A stretch of DNA of 13,548 nucleotides from positions 1 through 13,548 of the forward strand of contig CAJACJ010000262.1 of assembly GCA_903938205.1 (NCBI GenBank). Direction: 5' to 3'. This stretch comes from an uncultured bacterium. GTDB lineage: Bacteria; Planctomycetota; Phycisphaerae; Phycisphaerales; SM1A02. Below are positions 1 through 9,000 of the stretch, in pieces. The notes beneath the pieces were generated by a model. That model was not told where the DNA came from. It did not search any database and saw nothing but the letters and a program-made list of their open reading frames with translations. Position 1 is the first letter of the stretch. The number at the start of each line of letters is the position of its first letter. Position numbers and translations under genes: made by a program.

Positions 1-936
1 AAGAAACCAACCACGAAAAACCCATGGAAAATGAAACAACTCCATACAAACCCAAACCGCACCAAATAAAATAGCCAGGTTAAAGCCACTAATCGCCAAA
101 AAATGGCTTAAGCCACTACCCGAAAAACTTTGTCGAAGCGCCCTGTACCCAGGAAGTTGACGACCCGTTGTCATAGCAACAACCAGTGTTTGAATTTGAG
201 GGGGCGCTATGCCGTTCATGACAGAAAGCAGGTTGTGGTCCACCCACGCACACGATTGTTCACGAATGAATGTGAAAAGGTTGTTTGTAAAACTAGTCTT
301 TGTAATTATTTTTAGATTGCCAGCCACCGAAATATTTCCAGCGTGATTATTTCGAAACGCACGAATTCTAAAATCTGGCTCACCAGGATTTTGTGGGGCC
401 CCAAGACCACGCAACCAACCCACCCCTGCAACCTCATCTCCAACAGAAAATTCAGATCCGTTTCCATCTATAAATAGCGTTACTGTCCCATTACACGCAG
501 TCACTCCGTCACTATTTTTTGTTTCAATTATTTCCGCCAACGCGCGATATCGCGGCGGCTCTACCGCTTTCTGAAATGAATCCAACAAATCTTCCTCACC
601 AATATCTGGTTGTTTGAAATTTTCAAGCAGGCAGGCCTGAAAATGAATCAACACCTGATCAGCACCAACAAATGAGCGCGTATTTCCAAAAGACTCTCTT
701 GTTACAGCGTGCCCGCCCCACGCAATTCCAATACAACAAACACATATAAATACCGCATAAACGCAAACTAAACCCCGAAACACAACTGAAGCCACCGCAA
801 GACACGCGGCTGCCAAAATGAAAAAATCAATCCACAAGTCCGTGGCGGCTTCTGGCTTGAAAGACAAGCCAATTGAAACAGAAGCCACTAGCACCAAGGC
901 AACAAGTAGTCCAAAGATTCCATCACGCACCAACAA
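1..936 (-). CDS. comEC: ComEC/Rec2-family DNA uptake channel, N-terminal part (cut by window edge)
   Basis: ComEC forms the inner-membrane channel that brings single-stranded DNA into the cytoplasm during natural transformation. A single frame is open from just after the trpD stop to base 1, giving about 312 visible residues. Reading in order, it shows two or three hydrophobic N-terminal helices, then an OB-like extracytoplasmic segment (DUF4131 type) with 'GAPQNPGEPDF', which corresponds to the family's 'P.NPG.FDY' signature. The start of the Competence domain follows, with 'SGLSHFLAISGFNLAILFG', matching the family pattern 'G..HLLAISG.H...L'. The usual His of 'SGLHVG' is Asn here. No ATG lies in frame; possible starts are TTG at 936 or 933 and GTG at 930, none with a clear ribosome-binding site. 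The catalytic C-terminal part lies beyond the window. It follows trpD after 54 bases and is probably in the same transcript. Confidence 0.85.
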   Translation of the reverse strand, partial: MLVRDGIFGLLVALVLVASVSIGLSFKPEAATDLWIDFFILAAACLAVASVVFRGLVCVYAVFICVCCIGIAWGGHAVTRESFGNTRSFVGADQVLIHFQACLLENFKQPDIGEEDLLDSFQKAVEPPRYRALAEIIETKNSDGVTACNGTVTLFIDGNGSEFSVGDEVAGVGWLRGLGAPQNPGEPDFRIRAFRNNHAGNISVAGNLKIITKTSFTNNLFTFIREQSCAWVDHNLLSVMNGIAPPQIQTLVVAMTTGRQLPGYRALRQSFSGSGLSHFLAISGFNLAILFGAVWVCMELFHFPWVFRGWFL

Positions 937-990
937 AGAATGACGACCCGGCGCAACACATTCTAAAAGCGGGCCCTTTTTCCGAAAGAT

Positions 991-2031
991 TTATTGATTT
1001 GAAAGTCGAATTACATCTTCAAGAAGAGTATTGACGCGACCAGATTGAATAGCGTCCAATGCCAGACCTGCCGCAGATTTTGGATCACTGGCTTTGTCGG
1101 CAACCATTAAACCAACGGCCGCATTTATTAAAACCAAATCAAGCGATGAACCGCGATCAATACCAGAAGCCAGTCTTCTGAAATGCGTCGTGGCGTCAAC
1201 CAAGTTTTCAGCGCCACGCGGCGGAGCTTTGCTTCTTGAAATTCCAAACTGTTCTGGTTCAAAAATAACATCCCCCATAATTCGACCACGAACAATTTCA
1301 ACGGCATAGGTTTTATCACTCACGCTGACTTCATCAAATCCATCCGCGCTATGAACCACAAAAGCCTTTATTGCCCCGCGGCGAGCAAGTACTTCCGCAA
1401 CAGGTTGCAATAAATCGCGACTCCAAACACCCACCACCTGACGCATTGCGCCCGCTGGGTTTGACAACGGACCGATTGCGTTAAAAAGAGTCGGGGTTCC
1501 GATGGCCTTGCGGGCATCAACAGCGAAACGGGCCGCGGGATAATGTTTGGGCGCCAGGCAAAAACAGAACCCACACTCCGCAAGCATTTTTGCTTGTAAA
1601 TCTGGTTCAGCTTGAATATTGACGCCAAGAGCCGCAAGTGTTTCAGAAGAACCAAATCCAGTGCGAGATCGGTTTCCGCTTTTAGCAACAATTCCACGGC
1701 ACGCGGCAATTACAAGCGCTGAAAGCGTGCTCACATTCAGCATTTTAGGAGCGCCGCCCGTGCCTGCCGTGTCAATAATTTTTTCGCACGCAATATTTGT
1801 TGGAATTGGCGTGGATGAATTCAACAAAGCTTGAACACCACCAAAAATTTCTGGCGCCGTAGGAATATGTCCAGAGACCAGGCGCAACCATCGTTCAATG
1901 ATTGGGGTTTCAAGTTGTCCGCTAAAAATTGCGGTAAGCGCCATGTTGACTTGTTCCGCGGTCAATGGCTTATTCTTTTCGGCAACAAGAACCATTTCCT
2001 GCATTGCTTTCAGTGGATCTAGATTTTCCAT
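991..2031 (-). CDS. trpD: Anthranilate phosphoribosyltransferase
   Basis: TrpD transfers the phosphoribosyl group of PRPP to anthranilate, the second committed step of tryptophan synthesis, in the cytoplasm. The 346 residues match the usual family length. Visible motifs are the helical N-terminal domain, the glycine loop 'DTAGTGG' (res. 87-93) followed by 'LNVST', the substrate loop 'KSGNRSRTG' (117-125), 'TLFNAIGPLSNPAG' (181-194) with Arg174 just before it, and the Mg-binding 'DGFDE' (230-234). Two deviations stand out: the Asp after GTGG is Ala94, and the usual KHGN is KSGN. The 'NRSRTG.GS.E' form, in place of 'NRAVSSKSGSAD', is in my recollection common in Phycisphaerae. The gene starts 2 bases after the upstream nfo/TPR stop, so translation is probably coupled. 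No other trp gene is in the window. Confidence 0.95.
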   Translation of the reverse strand: MENLDPLKAMQEMVLVAEKNKPLTAEQVNMALTAIFSGQLETPIIERWLRLVSGHIPTAPEIFGGVQALLNSSTPIPTNIACEKIIDTAGTGGAPKMLNVSTLSALVIAACRGIVAKSGNRSRTGFGSSETLAALGVNIQAEPDLQAKMLAECGFCFCLAPKHYPAARFAVDARKAIGTPTLFNAIGPLSNPAGAMRQVVGVWSRDLLQPVAEVLARRGAIKAFVVHSADGFDEVSVSDKTYAVEIVRGRIMGDVIFEPEQFGISRSKAPPRGAENLVDATTHFRRLASGIDRGSSLDLVLINAAVGLMVADKASDPKSAAGLALDAIQSGRVNTLLEDVIRLSNQ

Positions 2032-2033
2032 AA

Positions 2034-4028
2034 TTACAACTTGTATGCCTTGATTAACTTTGCAACTTTGGGTTGCTCGGGATTCTGTAGAAGCGATCGC
2101 TCGAAAGCAGCCTTGGCAGATGCTTGCAGAAACGCATCTTTTTTACCACCAACAACCCAGGCGTTCAGCAAGTTAACTCCAATACCATTCCACGATGGCC
2201 AGTGTTTGGGATCGATTCGAACGGCGTCCCGGTAACTTGCCAAACTTTTTTCGTAATCACCAACACGAAAATAAGCCCATCCAAGTCGCTCGTAACTATT
2301 GGAGCGCGGGGCGAGTTTGACCAACAACAACGCCGCGTTCACGGCTTCGCGGTAGCGCTTGCTTTGCGCATACGCGTTTAAAAGGTTTGTTAAAAGTTGA
2401 GGCGTTGGTTCCATCAACTCCGCGGCTAATTCATATTGCGCAATGGCCAAGTCTGGTTTTCCAGATAACTCATAGGCCACCCCAAGATTAATCCGCGCCG
2501 TTCCAGAATCAGGCTTTAGTTTGACGGCTTTTTCCGCAAATACAATTGCGCTTCGACCCTCGTCAAGTTGCAAATATGCGGTCGCCATGTTCAGATTTGC
2601 GTCAAAATCATCCGGTCGAATGAGAAGCGCGCGGTGATATGCGCGAATGCAATCAACTAATTGATTCAGAACCTGCAGGGCTTTTCCACGGCCAAACTGT
2701 GCGTCAAAATTTCCAGAATCAAGTTCGGCCGCGTTTGAGTACGCCGATTCCGACTGGGTCCAATCCTTTTTCAACGCTTGGACTTGACCAACACCAACCC
2801 ACGCATCTGGAAGCTTTGGATTTTCTTGCAGGATTTCTTGAAAAGTAATAAGGGCGTTGTCATATTCACCAGAATCAATTTGGCTTTTTCCACGCGACAG
2901 TAAAACAGATTCATCAACGGTTGGAGCGGTTGGACCGCGAAAAACAGTCGCTGTTTCCGTAGGTGTATCACCACGAATTTGATCAAGTGTTTTTGTTTTA
3001 CATGCCGTATTAAAGACAATCAGTATCGCAAAAAACAAAACAGCTGCAGCCGATGATTTCGAAAAACGTGTTGCAGCATATTTTGCTTTGGCGGATTTCA
3101 CACTAGGCTTCGCACCACATCCAGAACGCAACCTCTCCGCGTTTACTACATCCCAGTTCCTGCCTTGAAACAAACCCTCTTTGGCGGTTTCAAGTATCAC
3201 GGGAACATTTTTCCAGGCCGCAACCTTGGTCAAAGATCTAAAACAAGATGCGCCACACGCGCCATCAAGAATGTGCGCGTGACGATCCTTGCGACTACCA
3301 CACGGAAAAAGCGAATCGTTGGCGTGAATAACCCGCACCTGTTTGAAGCCCAAGTGGTGGTCTATCAATTTCAAAGTTGCATTTGCGCTTGTGGTTGTGT
3401 CCATGTTGTAGCCAGCAGCAACAGCGTGGCATGTATCAATGCAAAAAGCAATTCGATTCGGATCCTGAACCAACTCTCTGGCCAAGGCAAGTTGGTTGAA
3501 GTTGTATCCCAGTGTTGTGCCAGCACCAACCGTATTTTCTAGACAGGTAAACACCTTGTAGCCGGGCAACTCTTTATGAAGCTGATCCAAACTTGAAACT
3601 AGGCGCTTGATACCAGCCAACTCCTCTTTGTTTGGATCAGCCAGTAAATTATTTTTTTCTTGTGGCGATCGCTTACTACTTAAATGCGCGCCAGGATGCA
3701 TGACACACAAACGAATGCCAAGCATTTCACAACGCTCCAATTCACTTCGCTGCAGCGCGATGGACTTTTTTCTTGCCGCCATATCTGGACTGGCAAGATT
3801 CACTAAATAACTATTGTGGCTGACAACGCGATGGTCTTCTGGATTGCTCCAACCTACGTTCTTAAGCGCCGCAAACCAATCAGCGCACTCTTGCGCAGAA
3901 GGCTGGCGAGGCTTCCATTGCCTTTGATTTGCCGTGAATAATTGCACACAATCAAGTCCAAGATCAACAGCCTCACGAATGGCGTTCGCAACGCCACCGG
4001 CCGCGCTTCGATGTGATCCAATGCGCAT
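2034..4028 (-). CDS. nfo: Endonuclease IV fused to a lipoprotein-like TPR protein
   Basis: Residues 1 to about 302 form a complete endonuclease IV (AP endonuclease), which cuts the backbone 5' of abasic sites using three Zn ions. All nine metal ligands can be placed: His71, His111, Glu164 (LENT), Asp198 and His201 (CIDTCH), His235, Asp248 and His250 (KDRHAH), and Glu280 (ILET). With no stop, the frame runs through a basic stretch (about 303-324) into a hydrophobic segment (about 327-339) ending in 'VFNTAC' (Cys343), which resembles a lipoprotein signal. A TPR array of about seven or eight repeats follows (about 374-652). Nfo proteins are normally about 280-300 residues. An in-frame GTG at 3099-3101 (codon 310) could start a separate TPR lipoprotein, but no good ribosome-binding site precedes it. 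The Asn at -3 is outside the usual lipobox. The gene begins 6 bases after the dehydrogenase and ends 2 bases before trpD. Both domain calls are firm; whether one polypeptide is made is uncertain. Confidence 0.9.
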   Translation of the reverse strand: MRIGSHRSAAGGVANAIREAVDLGLDCVQLFTANQRQWKPRQPSAQECADWFAALKNVGWSNPEDHRVVSHNSYLVNLASPDMAARKKSIALQRSELERCEMLGIRLCVMHPGAHLSSKRSPQEKNNLLADPNKEELAGIKRLVSSLDQLHKELPGYKVFTCLENTVGAGTTLGYNFNQLALARELVQDPNRIAFCIDTCHAVAAGYNMDTTTSANATLKLIDHHLGFKQVRVIHANDSLFPCGSRKDRHAHILDGACGASCFRSLTKVAAWKNVPVILETAKEGLFQGRNWDVVNAERLRSGCGAKPSVKSAKAKYAATRFSKSSAAAVLFFAILIVFNTACKTKTLDQIRGDTPTETATVFRGPTAPTVDESVLLSRGKSQIDSGEYDNALITFQEILQENPKLPDAWVGVGQVQALKKDWTQSESAYSNAAELDSGNFDAQFGRGKALQVLNQLVDCIRAYHRALLIRPDDFDANLNMATAYLQLDEGRSAIVFAEKAVKLKPDSGTARINLGVAYELSGKPDLAIAQYELAAELMEPTPQLLTNLLNAYAQSKRYREAVNAALLLVKLAPRSNSYERLGWAYFRVGDYEKSLASYRDAVRIDPKHWPSWNGIGVNLLNAWVVGGKKDAFLQASAKAAFERSLLQNPEQPKVAKLIKAYKL

Positions 4029-4034
4029 GTGTTG

Positions 4035-5066
4035 TTACATCCTTGCGCTGTCCAACGACTTGGCAGCGGCCACAATTCGCTCAGCGGTTCGCACCGCGGC
4101 AAATCCAGCTTCCGCATCTGCGAAAGGTTTTCTTCCGGTGTGAATTGCGTCCACAAAATCCTCAAGTTGCAACTTCAGCGGCTCCCCCGCTTTCACATCA
4201 AGTGGTTCAACCGACACAAGATCAAGCCAGTTCACACTGCTTAAATCCTCGCCATCTTTCAGACTTTTTTTCACAGACGTTAATTTTTCTTGATTGGCGG
4301 TTTTGCGAATCACCGTTCCCTTGCGCTCCACAAAATCAGCGCTCATGTATGCATCCGAACCAATCAATCTAATTTTTCGCTCGGTCTTCAACGCCAAACG
4401 GCTTGCGGTGACATTGGCCACACAACAATGACCATCTGGTCCAGCAGCAAATGTAAGTCGAGCGTTGCATACATCTTCACTATCGCCCAACACGCTCACA
4501 GCGCTTGCGTGTACTTCAGTTGGTTCGCGTTCAAGCAACATCAACAACAGATCAAGATCATGAATCATCATGTCAAGCACAACTCCAACATCAACGCTTC
4601 GAAACGTCATTGGACTAATGCGATCAATTTCTATAAAGCGCGGCATGCCCAAAGCGAGTTGACGAATTGCCACCATGACTGGGTCATAACGAACAACGTG
4701 ACCAACCTGAAGAATGGCGCCCGACTTGGCGGCGGCGTTAGCAATTGCGCGCGCTTCCACAACACTTGGGGCCAGTGGCTTTTCAATAAGGCAATGAACG
4801 CCCTTGGCAAGCAGGGCCTCCGCCGCGGCGCGATGATGAACGGTTGGCGTCGCAATGACCACGCAATCCACGCCATGAGCAATCAACTCATCAACGGTTG
4901 CGAAACCCTTTCCACCAAATGTTTGCGTCATTTCATTGCGGCGCGACTCTTCGCGATCAACAATTCCTACAAGGTCAACCCCCTCAAGTTGGGTGCCCAA
5001 ACGAATGTGGTGGCGACCCATGCGACCCGCGCCAACAACGCCATATCGAAGTGTTTTCTTGCTCAT
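4035..5066 (-). CDS. Gfo/Idh/MocA-family NAD(P)-dependent dehydrogenase
   Basis: A cytoplasmic oxidoreductase of 343 residues, normal for the family. The N-terminal Rossmann fold has 'GVVGAGRMG' (9-17) and the cofactor/substrate motif 'EKPLA' (95-99). The C-terminal alpha/beta domain carries 'DVGVVLDMMIHDLDLLL' (159-175), containing the His-Asp pair typical of this superfamily. That form of the motif resembles, from memory, homologues linked to UDP-GlcNAc 3-dehydrogenase (GnnA) and lipid A genes, but the substrate cannot be read from the sequence and no lpx or aminotransferase partner is nearby. The start is fixed by an ATGA overlap with the purQ stop (ATG at 5066-5064, TGA at 5065-5063), which implies translational coupling. 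The downstream gene begins 6 bases after its stop. Confidence 0.88.
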   Translation of the reverse strand: MSKKTLRYGVVGAGRMGRHHIRLGTQLEGVDLVGIVDREESRRNEMTQTFGGKGFATVDELIAHGVDCVVIATPTVHHRAAAEALLAKGVHCLIEKPLAPSVVEARAIANAAAKSGAILQVGHVVRYDPVMVAIRQLALGMPRFIEIDRISPMTFRSVDVGVVLDMMIHDLDLLLMLLEREPTEVHASAVSVLGDSEDVCNARLTFAAGPDGHCCVANVTASRLALKTERKIRLIGSDAYMSADFVERKGTVIRKTANQEKLTSVKKSLKDGEDLSSVNWLDLVSVEPLDVKAGEPLKLQLEDFVDAIHTGRKPFADAEAGFAAVRTAERIVAAAKSLDSARM

Positions 5067-5932
5067 AACTGACTCGAAGCATAGTCATTCACATACGCCA
5101 CCGCATTTTTAAATATGGAAAGTCCAAGCGTGTCAGTGCTTCGTTCATGAGTTGACAGGCGCGTCCACCAAGGGTGTTGCGTCCAACGTGTAAAGCGCTC
5201 GGGATGCGGCATAAGCCCAAACACCAAACCACTTGGATCGCAGATTCCGGCAATGGCGTTCGTGCTGCCATTAAAGTTTTCATCCGCCACATACCGCAGC
5301 GCGATTTGACCTCTTTTTTCCAGCATTTCAAGTGTTTTTGCATCGGTCATAAATCGTCCCTCACCATGGGCGCTGGGAAGCATGTCACAATTTTCAACTA
5401 GAGAAAGACCACGCGTCCAAACACATTTTGTGTTGTTTGGAATTTCAACGCGCGTCCACGCATCATGAAAGCGTTCACCAATGTTTGTTGCAAGCGCCAC
5501 GGTTGGTGTGGCGGCCGTGCGTGGCCACGAACTTAATTTAAACTGATCTTGTGCATTTAAATTCAAAAATGGCGGTGAAGTAGAAGTCGAATCACCAGCA
5601 GGACCGGGCAACAATCCCGCCTGCACCGCGATTTGAAATCCATTGCACGGACAAATCATTGGAGTACCACGCGCAATTGCAGCAGAAATTGCTGGATACA
5701 TTTCGCGGCGCATTAAGGCCGCCATAATTCTTCCCGCCGCAATATCGTCACCGTAACTAAATCCACCAGGCAAACCGATTAAGTCAAACCGATCCACAAG
5801 GCTGGGTTCGCGCATAAGGCGCGAAAGCAAAATACTTTCTGGTTGAGCACCCGCCGCAGAAAAAGCCTGTGATAACTCGGTGTCGCAATTTATTCCCGGC
5901 GCCGTGATAACCAAAGCTTTTACGGATTTCAT
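5063..5932 (-). CDS. purQ: Phosphoribosylformylglycinamidine synthase, glutaminase subunit
   Basis: PurQ hydrolyses glutamine and passes ammonia to PurL for the FGAR-to-FGAM step of purine synthesis. The class I amidotransferase fold is clear: 'APGINCDTE' at the N terminus, 'GLPGGFSYGDDIAAG' (53-67), the nucleophile Cys96 in 'CPCNGFQ', 'AHGEGRF' (188-194), and 'MPHPER' (241-246) supplying His243 and Glu245. Its 289 residues are longer than the roughly 225 of the Bacillus-type protein, with a divergent middle (about 112-150). I chose ATG 5932 because homology begins at MKSVKALV and a GGAG lies 11 bases upstream; the open frame before it (to a TTG at 6043) reads as non-protein. It ends in a 4-base ATGA overlap with the dehydrogenase gene. 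Confidence 0.96.
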   Translation of the reverse strand: MKSVKALVITAPGINCDTELSQAFSAAGAQPESILLSRLMREPSLVDRFDLIGLPGGFSYGDDIAAGRIMAALMRREMYPAISAAIARGTPMICPCNGFQIAVQAGLLPGPAGDSTSTSPPFLNLNAQDQFKLSSWPRTAATPTVALATNIGERFHDAWTRVEIPNNTKCVWTRGLSLVENCDMLPSAHGEGRFMTDAKTLEMLEKRGQIALRYVADENFNGSTNAIAGICDPSGLVFGLMPHPERFTRWTQHPWWTRLSTHERSTDTLGLSIFKNAVAYVNDYASSQL

Positions 5933-6036
5933 GCTTACAAAATCTCCACAAAGACAATTTTGCAAACAGGACGACACACAGAGCGTGTTGTTTTCGTGCC
6001 AACCACTTTTGTAAATATTGGAAACTGTTTCATGGT
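5933..6036 (-). other. purL-purQ spacer with a 32-codon open frame
   Basis: This 104-base gap separates the purL stop from the purQ start in an otherwise tightly packed operon. It holds an ATG frame from 6033 to a TAA at 5937-5935. That frame is the same as purL, two codons after its stop, and it ends 2 bases before purQ. The predicted 32-residue peptide starts MKQFPIFTKVVG and has no recognisable motif. It could be a coupling leader, decayed coding sequence, or chance. I would not call it a gene without conservation data. Confidence 0.2.
5944..5947 (-). promoter_or_regulatory. Ribosome-binding site of purQ
   Basis: A GGAG on the minus strand, 11 bases before the ATG at 5932. It supports that start over the in-frame TTG at 6043. 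Few genes in this window have a recognisable Shine-Dalgarno sequence, so it carries weight. Confidence 0.6.
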
Positions 6037-9000
6037 TTACCAATTGTCTCCAGCACTTTTCCAGGCCGATCGCAACACATCAACTGATATTTTTTCATGA
6101 CCCACCACAAGTAAACCCGTGTTGTTGAATTGACCAATGACGGCGTGGGCAACACCATCAAGCATTTTTGTTAGCGCAGAAATATTATTCGGTGCCACTT
6201 CAAGCAAATAACGACTTGGGGTTTCACCAAACGCACGCTCTTCAAGTGAAATATTTTTTGCACAGGGCGCGGCGTCTAAATAAATTTCAAGACCAAGATC
6301 GCCACCAAAGGCCATTTCCGCAGCAGCCAACAACACACCGCCCTCGCTTGCATCATGTGCGCTTGCAACACAACCAGACGCAATGCACGCAGCAACCGCG
6401 CGCGCCGTCTTAGGACCCATTTCCAAATCAACTATCGGCAATTGGGCGTTCATGTTTTCGAAATCTCCAAGCATGGATCTATGTGAACCACCCATGTGTT
6501 CATCAGTCAAACCAACTAAAACAAGCATGTTTCCAGCCACTTTTGCGTCCATGGTGATGGCGTTTTCAACATTGGCAACTATCCCCAAACCAGAAATAAG
6601 AAGCGTTGGAGGAATATGAATTGTCTCACCACTCTCGGTTGTGAACTGATTATTCAGAGAATCTTTTCCACTAATGAATGGCGTTCGATACGCCAAGGCT
6701 CCATCCAAGCACGCCTCAGATGCGCGCACCAAACTTCCCATGTGTCGAGGGTCTTTGCACGAAGGCCAGCAGAAATTATCTAGAATTGCAATCTTGGTTG
6801 GATCCGTACCAACACACACCAGGTTGCGCACGCACTCATCAATTGCGGCCAGGGTCATGATGTATGGATCCGCGGCAAGGCCCGTGGCAAGACCATTGGC
6901 TATAGAAACCCCACGCGTTGAATGTGGAAGTGGTTGCAATACCGCGGCATCACCTGGCGCACCAAACTTTCCAACAAGCGGCTTGATGACGCTTGTGCCC
7001 TGAACCTCATGATCGTATTGACGGATAATCCACGCCTTGCTTCCAATGTTGGCGTGCGCAAGAAGAGTGCAAAGCGTGTCAAGCAATCCGCCATGTATAT
7101 GTGTTGGAGCAATCATTGTCGCGCTTGTAAGCGCACTTGTTGTGGAACTTATTTTCCCACTATCCGCCCCACCAAACGACACACCCACCGGCCCATACCG
7201 CGCGTGCCAATCACCATCCCACACCGCTTCACGCACCGGGTTAGGCAACCCCCCATCAAGAAACGACATTGACAAGCGGCCCATTTCCAAACCGTTCCAC
7301 AACAAAATCAATTCCTTATTTGGTGTTCCAAACTCACCCAAATCACACAGCGTGACGCCATGGTCATCACACAAATTTTGAAGCGCAGCAATGTTTGCAA
7401 CTGGAACCGAAAGCACCATGCGTTCTTGAGCCTCGCTAATCCAAACCTCGGTTGGAGTAAGACCGTCGTATTTCAGTGGTGCTCGATCAAGGTTGACCAA
7501 CGCGCCAATATCTTTTCCCATTTCACCAACGGCGCTAGAGAAACCACCAGCACCGCAATCGGTAATGGCATGAAAGAGCGGCTTGTTACCCGCATCACGT
7601 GCGGCAAGAATGGCGTCCAATGTTTTCTTTTGTGTAATTGCGTTTCCAATTTGTACCGCGTGCCCAAACTCATCAGCGTGAGAATCAGTGAGTTCAGCGC
7701 TAGAAAATGTCGCACCATGAATTCCGTCGCGACCAGTTTTTCCACCCAACACAATAATTCTGTCTCCCGCTCGCACCAAACCACGAACAAGTTCACGCGG
7801 CAAAACACCAACAACGCCGCAATACACCAGCGGATTTCCAACATAGCGCGGATCAAACCACACACCACCATTGACGGTTGGAATGCCCATGCGGTTGCCG
7901 TAGTCGCGCACGCCTGCAACAACCTGGCGCAAAACGCGCGCGGGCGGCAAACAACCCTTGGGCACATGCGTGTCTGGTGGAGCAACACAAAAAATATCAG
8001 TACACGCGATCGGTTTAGCCGCAAGACCCGTTCCCATGACATCGCGAATACAACCACCAATACCAGTCGCAGCCCCGCCGTATGGTTCGATCGCGCTTGG
8101 ATGATTGTGGGTTTCAACTTTCATGCACAAGGCGTGTGTGTCGTCAAAAGCAATCACGCCAGCGTTGTCCACAAACACGCTCAAACACCAATCAATCGCG
8201 CCGGGTTTAGTGGCATCCATAAGCGAGTGCGTGGCAGCCGCAACAGTGTGTTTCAGTAAATTGTCAATTACTAATTCACCCAAGTCACCAGAAACATGAC
8301 CAGAAATTTTTCCAGCTCGACCCAACAAACTTGGGGAACCAATCGCAAGAGATTTTTCTTTGTAACTGACGCGACTTTTTAAAGTTTTGTGAACGCAATG
8401 CTCACTCCATGTTTGCGCCAGTGTTTCAAGTTCAATCTCACGCGGCTCGCGCGCCAAGCCACGGTAATACGACTGAATGGCGCGCATTTCTTGCAGGTCC
8501 AAAAACAAATGCGCTTGTCGACTTAGTTTCTCAAGTTCAGCGTCACTTAAACCAAGTAGTGGAATTTCTTTCACTTCAACCGAGCGCGCGGCACCCGCAG
8601 GAAATTGCGTAGGCATGTACGGCACCACGTGAACGGCTTGCACAACCTTGTTCGCCAAATATTTTTCCGCAATCGTTTCGCCCTGCGCCTTGGTTGCACC
8701 ATGAAAGTCCCAGCGTTCGCCAGTTCGAACCTGCACCACCTTGCCCACCAGTTTTTCCACCGCAAGCTCCACGCTTTCTGCGGCGGGATCCGTCACACCA
8801 GCAAGTGGATGAACTTCTATTGTGCAACCAGACTTTGGTTGCGCAGATGTGCCAGCAAACGCAATCTGGGTCACAGGATCTGCCAACAATTGTTGGCTTA
8901 TAAACAGAAGGTCGCTCTGATTGAGTTCACCACTTATTAAATACACCTGGGCGTAATCAATCACGCGCGCATTAACGCCACCATCCGCAATGACACGTTT

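Noticed and set aside
130..315. A 61-codon plus-strand open frame near the left end
   Set aside because: It is antisense to the ComEC coding frame, starts with TTG, and has no motif.
3012..3041. The hydrophobic stretch as a definite lipoprotein signal
   Set aside because: The segment before Cys343 looks right, but Asn at -3 is outside the usual lipobox and the frame has no clear start before it, so I only call it lipoprotein-like.
4290..5072. A 260-codon plus-strand open frame opposite the Gfo/Idh/MocA gene
   Set aside because: It is antisense to the whole dehydrogenase, has no recognisable motif, and has a shadow-type composition.
5933..6043. N-terminal extension of PurQ to TTG 6043
   Set aside because: PurQ homology starts at MKSVKALV (5932) with a GGAG before it. 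The extension overlaps the purL stop and is not protein-like.
7360..8259. A 299-codon plus-strand open frame inside purL
   Set aside because: It lies wholly antisense to conserved PurL motifs, is rich in Asn, Thr, His and Arg, and shows no domain or ribosome site. It looks like a shadow of purL codon structure.
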